64,000 bases of DNA. Origin: Rhynchonema sp. JSB1_4. Its lineage: Eukaryota > Nematoda > Chromadorea > Monhysterida > Xyalidae. The stretch covers positions 1-64,000 of the forward strand of contig JASAMV010008400.1 in NCBI GenBank assembly GCA_030248065.1. The letters are read 5' to 3'. A program made the translations under genes and the position numbers. Of the stretch, positions 59,646 to 64,000 are shown in pieces. Every line of letters begins with the position of its first letter. The first letter of the stretch is position 1. The notes under the pieces were generated by a model that searched no databases, was not told the DNA's origin, and saw only the letters and a program-made list of their open reading frames with translations.

Positions 59646-62600
59646 TTATGTGGGTTCATCACATCGGACGAGTTTCACGACGCACTGCATTGCGTCGAGC
59701 TGGTTGTCTGCGTCTTGCGGCGGCCAATTGTTGCAGTGCATATGGTCGAGATTTTCCTCCGTGTCTCGTGCCGGCCAGATGTTGTCTGCAAGGTCATGGA
59801 GTATTGGGTTTTGGGTATTTTTTGGATTAATATTTGATTCAATTTTTGCTGTGAAACATTTTATTGTTGAAATTGGAATAGAAATACTCACTTTCTTGTT
59901 CGAGTAATTGATGCTCGAATTTGGCGGATATGAATTGTTGTCGGCCTTCTGCACTGCGAGCGCGACGGAATGGTATTTTGCGTTTGGGAGTTTGGTTCCA
60001 TTTTTGCTCATCTGACTGCTCGGTCTGAATAAAGTTTGAATATTTCTCGGTTTGTGGGAAGTCGAGTGTGTTACGATTATTTGGTTAAGCTGTGGATGGT
60101 ATTGTTGTTGAGGATTGCCCGGGGTGCGTGAAATAGGCTGTTTTTTTTGAAAAAAAAAAAAATTGGCGGTATTGAAATTTTTTGGGTCAATGTTTAATGG
60201 AACGTTGCTAACCGTGTATCCGTTCTCGTTCGATGACGATGATTCGATCTCATGGGATTCCATCAGTTCCTCTTTGATTGGTATGAGTATGGTTTGATAT
60301 TCTTCAAGTGGCGGTGGTCCGTTCATTGGTGTTGGTTCATCGTGCTCCGTTTTTGTCTGAAAATTGTTTTTGTTTTTTTTTTTAATTTTTTTGTTCTTTA
60401 TGCAGTTTGCGATTGTATTGATTGTAGTAATGCATGGGTTGCGAGAGCCCAGGTTGGGTCCGACTGTCTCTCTCAATTGTACGCCTGCCCTACTGTTCGC
60501 CATACGGGTACGTGTTCTCCCTCAATTTTTGCCTAAAATGGTCATTCTTAGTCATAAAATGATCTAATTTTAGGTCAATGTAATGAAAAAATAGCAATCT
60601 CCACCCCAGCCGCCCCTTTGTGGTAGGTCTGTTTTTCGTTCAAAATGGATGGTTACGTTTGTTCCCCTCGGTAGCAGGATGCACATGGTTGAAAAGTGGA
60701 ATCTGTGTACTGGCCCAAACGTTGAGTGTGGGCTGACGGTGGCGATCGTAATTTGTGTTTGGGTAAATTTTGATTAAAATCAATGTTTTGAAAAGGCATA
60801 TTTTAGGCCTGAAACTGTCTGGTTCAAAAAGGGGTATAAGAGTTCACGTAGTTGTGAATAAGATGATAGTGTTCAGGAATAAAAATAACCTCTTCATGCT
60901 CGTTTTCATGCCTATTGTTGCCGTTGTTGGTGTTGGTGATACATATTTCGGCACGTAGTTGGGCGTCGAATGGTTGATCACAGATGTGATTGATCATACA
61001 GTCTTGCATTTGCGTGAATAGATGGTTTTTTATTTCTTCTGAGCTGTTCGATGGAATTTTGACGGAAATTGTGAGGCTGATTGGTTCCTGTTCCATCGCT
61101 GTTGACTGAGATTATGACGTTCTTGATATTGTGTTTGTGTATTTATCTGAAATGAATAGTGACGTGGTATTGTTGTACAGTGTAGTGGCAGGCAGATGGT
61201 TGCAAGGTACGCGTGGGGGGGATGGATTCAGATGGTTGCAATCAGTGTAGCGGAAGGCAGATGGTTGCAAGATACCCTTGGGGGGGGGGGGGGGGTGGAT
61301 CCAGATGGTTGCAAGGTACCCCCTACCCAGCCTCCAGAAGGTTGCAATGTACTCCAGGGGTCTGAAAAAAGGTTGTTTTTTGCATGGTTTTTCTGCAAAA
61401 TTTGCCGAAAAAAATGGTATTTTTTGCATTTTGGCCGAAAATTTGCCAAAAATAGCTATTATATGGAGTTTTGAGTTGGGGAGCGCGCGATTTTTGGGTA
61501 TTTGAGGTCGAAAAACACGCATTTTTGCCTATAAAAAGCATAAATTTATGGTTGCAAGGTACCCTCCGGCAGGGTAGTACTTGGGGGGGGTGGGGGGGGG
61601 TCCCCCCCCCAAATTCATCTATCTATCGTCAACACTTTTTGATTTCATCTATCTATCGTCAACACTTATGGGCAAATCTATCTATCGTCAACAAATTCTG
61701 GGAACAATCTATCTATCGTCAACACATTTCGACCCCAAAATGGGCATTTTTGCCTCAAAATGGCTCAAAATCGGTATTTTTTGTCCCAAATAGGCAAAAA
61801 ATCGCGCGCTACGCGCGGATTTAGTACATCTATACACATTTTCATTCATATTTACACATTATTACCTACTTAATGCACTATACTATACCTTAATTTTTGG
61901 CGACCCCCCCCCCCCCACCATCTATCTATCGTCAACAAGTTTGGGTCGACCCCCCCCCCAGATTTCGGACTTTGGTCATCTATCTATCGTCAACACATTT
62001 CGGGTCCCAATCTATCTATCGTCAACACCCTGACCAAGTACTACACTGCCCTCCGGGGTGGTTGCAAGGTACGTACCCTTCCCCCCGTCCCGCCCAAGGG
62101 GTGGTTGCAAGGTACCTACTCGTTAAGGGGGGAACAATCCGCGCATCCCCTCGCCCAGCCACTACACTGGTGGTGTAGCTACACAGGGGGGGGGGGGTGG
62201 GCGGCAACATACTGTACCGCAAAAAAAATGTGGGGCGGGAATTCCAGGTTGGGGGCCTTTTTTTCACTCACCGCGTTTAGGGGGGTGGGTGGCTGTATTT
62301 TTGGAGGCTCTATTTTTGGGGTGTTCAATTTTAGGGAATACGGTATGCAATTGCGTAATTTTGTTTTATCTATTTGGTGTGAAAAGTATGGATCGTGATA
62401 CATTTTGATTTGAAAATATGTCATTCTTGGGTTTTTTTCGTCTTACCTGTCGGGCAGGGCGGTCTGTGCCAACTGGGGGTCCTGGTTTGGCGGGCAGATT
62501 CCCATTTCTGGGCAGTGTCTCTTTCTCAGAATTTGTCACAGCAGTTTGGGCGGTGGAGGAATTTCCATTTTTGAAAAACGGGCTGGTTTCATGAGGCCAG

Positions 62601-62708
62601 ACGAATTTTGGCGTTTGGAACAAATTGTCTTTGTGAGAGGGTATTTTCGCTGTTGGTTTTTTACTGTTTGGAGTAATCAGTCGTTGAACAAAATTAATTT
62701 TCATTGGA
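59646..62708 (-). CDS. Unrecognised charged protein (gene L)
   Basis: Minus-strand exons: 62447-62708 (Met at 62708, or further upstream), 60890-61105, 60213-60356, possibly ~60090-60138, 59892-60024, 59646-59785. All joins are phase-compatible. Exon 2 holds SLTISVKIPSNSSEEIKNHL and DAQLRAEICITN. Exon 3 is acidic (LIPIKEELMESHEIESSSS). Exon 5 has a strongly basic patch, PKRKIPFRRARSAEGRQQF, which could be a nuclear localisation or nucleic-acid-binding segment, then KFEHQLLEQE. The C-terminus is CNNWPPQDADNQLDAMQCVV. The family is not recognised. The first intron (61106-62446) is occupied by two word arrays and G-runs. The small exon near 60.1 kb is the least certain. Confidence 0.5.
61198..62115. 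repeat. GGTTGCAAGGTAC word array
   Basis: The 13-mer GGTTGCAAGGTAC or a one- or two-base variant appears near 61198, 61229 (GGTTGCAATCAG), 61261, 61306, 61338, 61549, 62060 and 62103, commonly preceded by GCAGAT and followed by poly-G. Spacing is irregular. It surrounds a second, unrelated array in the same gene L intron. Confidence 0.75.
61617..62028 (+). repeat. ATCTATCTATCGTCAACAC array, 7 copies
   Basis: Exact or near-exact copies at 61617-61635, 61647-61665, 61676-61693, 61707-61725, 61920-61937, 61978-61996 and 62010-62028, all in the same direction. Gaps are 11, 10, 13, 194, 40 and 13 bp and unrelated in sequence. The 194-bp gap contains an AAAAAATCGCGCGCTACGCG hairpin and a TA-rich stretch. 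It lies in the first intron of gene L. Confidence 0.9.
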
Positions 62709-63493
62709 CGAAGATCGAATGCTTGATCAAAAGGAATCGGAAGCTTCACAAGCGCAGAATTTACACAAGTAAACGTGACAAGAATGTTTCAGTTGCGATC
62801 GGAATTATATAAGTTGTGGACTAATTTACTGGCCCTTTTGAATTTTCCGAGACGTGTCCGAGCGCAATTGACCAAGGGAAAGGAAGCGAATGGAAATGAT
62901 TGCAATAATAATAACTGGAATGCAGAATAAGTGAGAGAAAACATTCATATCAATTCACGAAAATAGCGGTACTTAAACTTATCGTTGGGCAAATAGAATA
63001 GAATGCTGGAATTGGTGCTTCCAGATGGGTCTGTTTGTCATCATTATGCCATGTTTTGATAAAAAAGCGCTCATGGTTTCCATATGGAAGCATTCTAATT
63101 TAAAGGAAACAAAAAGTTTAAATCATGTTTTTAAACGACACATGAAATCACACAGCACACGTCCTATGTAGGCTTCCAATGTTTGAATTTAGGAGACAAA
63201 GATAGAATTAATGTTGGTGAGCGATAACAGAATTGACACAGCGACAAGAAATAATCAACAGAAGAGTAAATAAACGGAAAGAATATAAGTTGAAATGAAT
63301 CCGACAATAATGACATGAATATGGCGTGGAGAACGAAAATGTGGATATTTGTTCAGCATAGTAACGCGGCAAAATTTTGATTAGACATAATTGAAATTTA
63401 AAAGCTGGAAATATAGAAGAGTATTTGACGTAGAGATAGATTTGTATGCTGAATATGGAATATCGGGTGACGTTTTTTGTTCGCTTGGACAGT
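62709..63493. other. Short intergenic between genes K and L, no gene seen
   Basis: About 0.8 kb of A/T-rich DNA without exon-like frames. It should contain the 3' UTR of gene K and the promoter of gene L, both read on the minus strand; no clear signals were seen. Confidence 0.4.
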
Positions 63494-64000
63494 TCATTCG
63501 TGTTCATGGTCGAGTTTGATGCGTTTGAAACGATGTAGGTCTCGCATGACGCTCATTTGACGTTGGTTAGCGTCCAGCAGCTGTATTTGTTATGGTAATT
63601 TTGAGTTCAAGTGAGTTTGGTTGTAGTGCTGTTTTGAAGTTGTGATCGCAGTCGAATGAATGTTAGTTAAGTGAATTACGAATGATATATTTGTACCTGT
63701 TTCGTTTCCATATCATCACGGAATGCCGGACTTTCGCGGGATCGTTTTTCGATTTGGTAATTGTTGTACTTCAATTGCCTGTAGATGGCTGTTTCCCAAC
63801 CTGAAATTATCTCATGGAGGTTTTTTGCTATTCTGAAATTTATCTGGCGCCCACATCGAGCCTGTGAATTGGATACGGTCGTTATTTTGTCTATGAACCT
63901 TCAAATTTGGCCTCATTGTGCTTTGCGAGGAGTTTGTTGATGCGGTTGAACGTGTCCGCTGCAGCGAGACGACGGTTTTGATGAAATTTATCGTATTCGG
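63494..64000 (-). CDS. Unrecognised protein, C-terminal exons only (gene K)
   Basis: Three exons in phase: 63899 to beyond 64000, 63697-63800 and 63494-63580, with introns of 98 and 116 bp. The visible residues are charged and helix-like: RRLAAADTFNRINKLLAKHN, then WETAIYRQLKYNNYQIEKRS, ESPAFRDDMETKQ and the end LLDANQRQMSVMRDLHRFKR. A coiled-coil C-terminus is likely. The rest lies outside the window. Gene L starts downstream on the same strand. Confidence 0.6.

Noticed and set aside
61617..62028. CRISPR array
   Set aside because: Repeat length 19 and order look superficially similar, but spacers range from 10 to 194 bp, no cas genes exist, and the genome is animal.

Overview
The window is animal nuclear DNA from an invertebrate I cannot name. 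Every convincing gene is split by GT-AG introns, mostly 50-400 bp long and sometimes swollen by repeats. The recognisable proteins are metazoan: FoxG, a cortactin-binding-protein-2 family protein, a TGN38/TGOLN2-like trans-Golgi protein, Ly6, C-type lectin and PAN modules, and a class A GPCR. No prokaryotic operon, replicon or CRISPR logic applies.

Layout, left to right. 0-0.3 kb: GC-rich word repeat and a SINE fragment. 0.8-3.7 kb (-): APE-type non-LTR retrotransposon with one in-frame stop. 4.3-5.4 kb (+): GPI-anchored Ly6-like gene. 6.0-8.8 kb (+): secreted C-type-lectin/PAN gene with frame conflicts. 9.2-14.1 kb (-): secreted multi-PAN, proline-rich gene. 15.4-18.9 kb (-): dihydrodiol dehydrogenase-like oxidoreductase with a repeat-filled gap. 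22.4-28.3 kb (+): CTTNBP2/CTTNBP2NL-like gene, 13 exons, fully in frame (883 aa). 28.9-33.7 kb (-): TGN38-like type I membrane protein, 7 exons in frame (691 aa). 36.8-39.6 kb (-): FoxG. 40-53 kb: gene-poor and full of small non-autonomous elements (MITEs, hAT-like, SINEs, hairpins). 53.5-54.3 kb (-): last two exons of a GPCR. 54.9-59.0 kb (+): unrecognised 12-exon gene (J). 59.6-62.7 kb (-): unrecognised acidic/basic gene (L). 63.5-64 kb (-): 3' end of another unrecognised gene (K), running off the window.

The genes show no sign of acting as a cluster; this looks like an ordinary stretch of a compact animal chromosome. The unusual content is in the introns and intergenic DNA. Several places carry their own short word (13-19 bp) scattered 2-8 times at irregular spacing, with A/T-rich spacers and short CG-rich hairpins. 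The best structure is a tandem pair of perfect 36-bp-stem hairpins, each holding two small inner hairpins (a T shape), inside an intron of gene J. Exon coordinates were read by eye from splice consensus and frame continuity, without transcript data.
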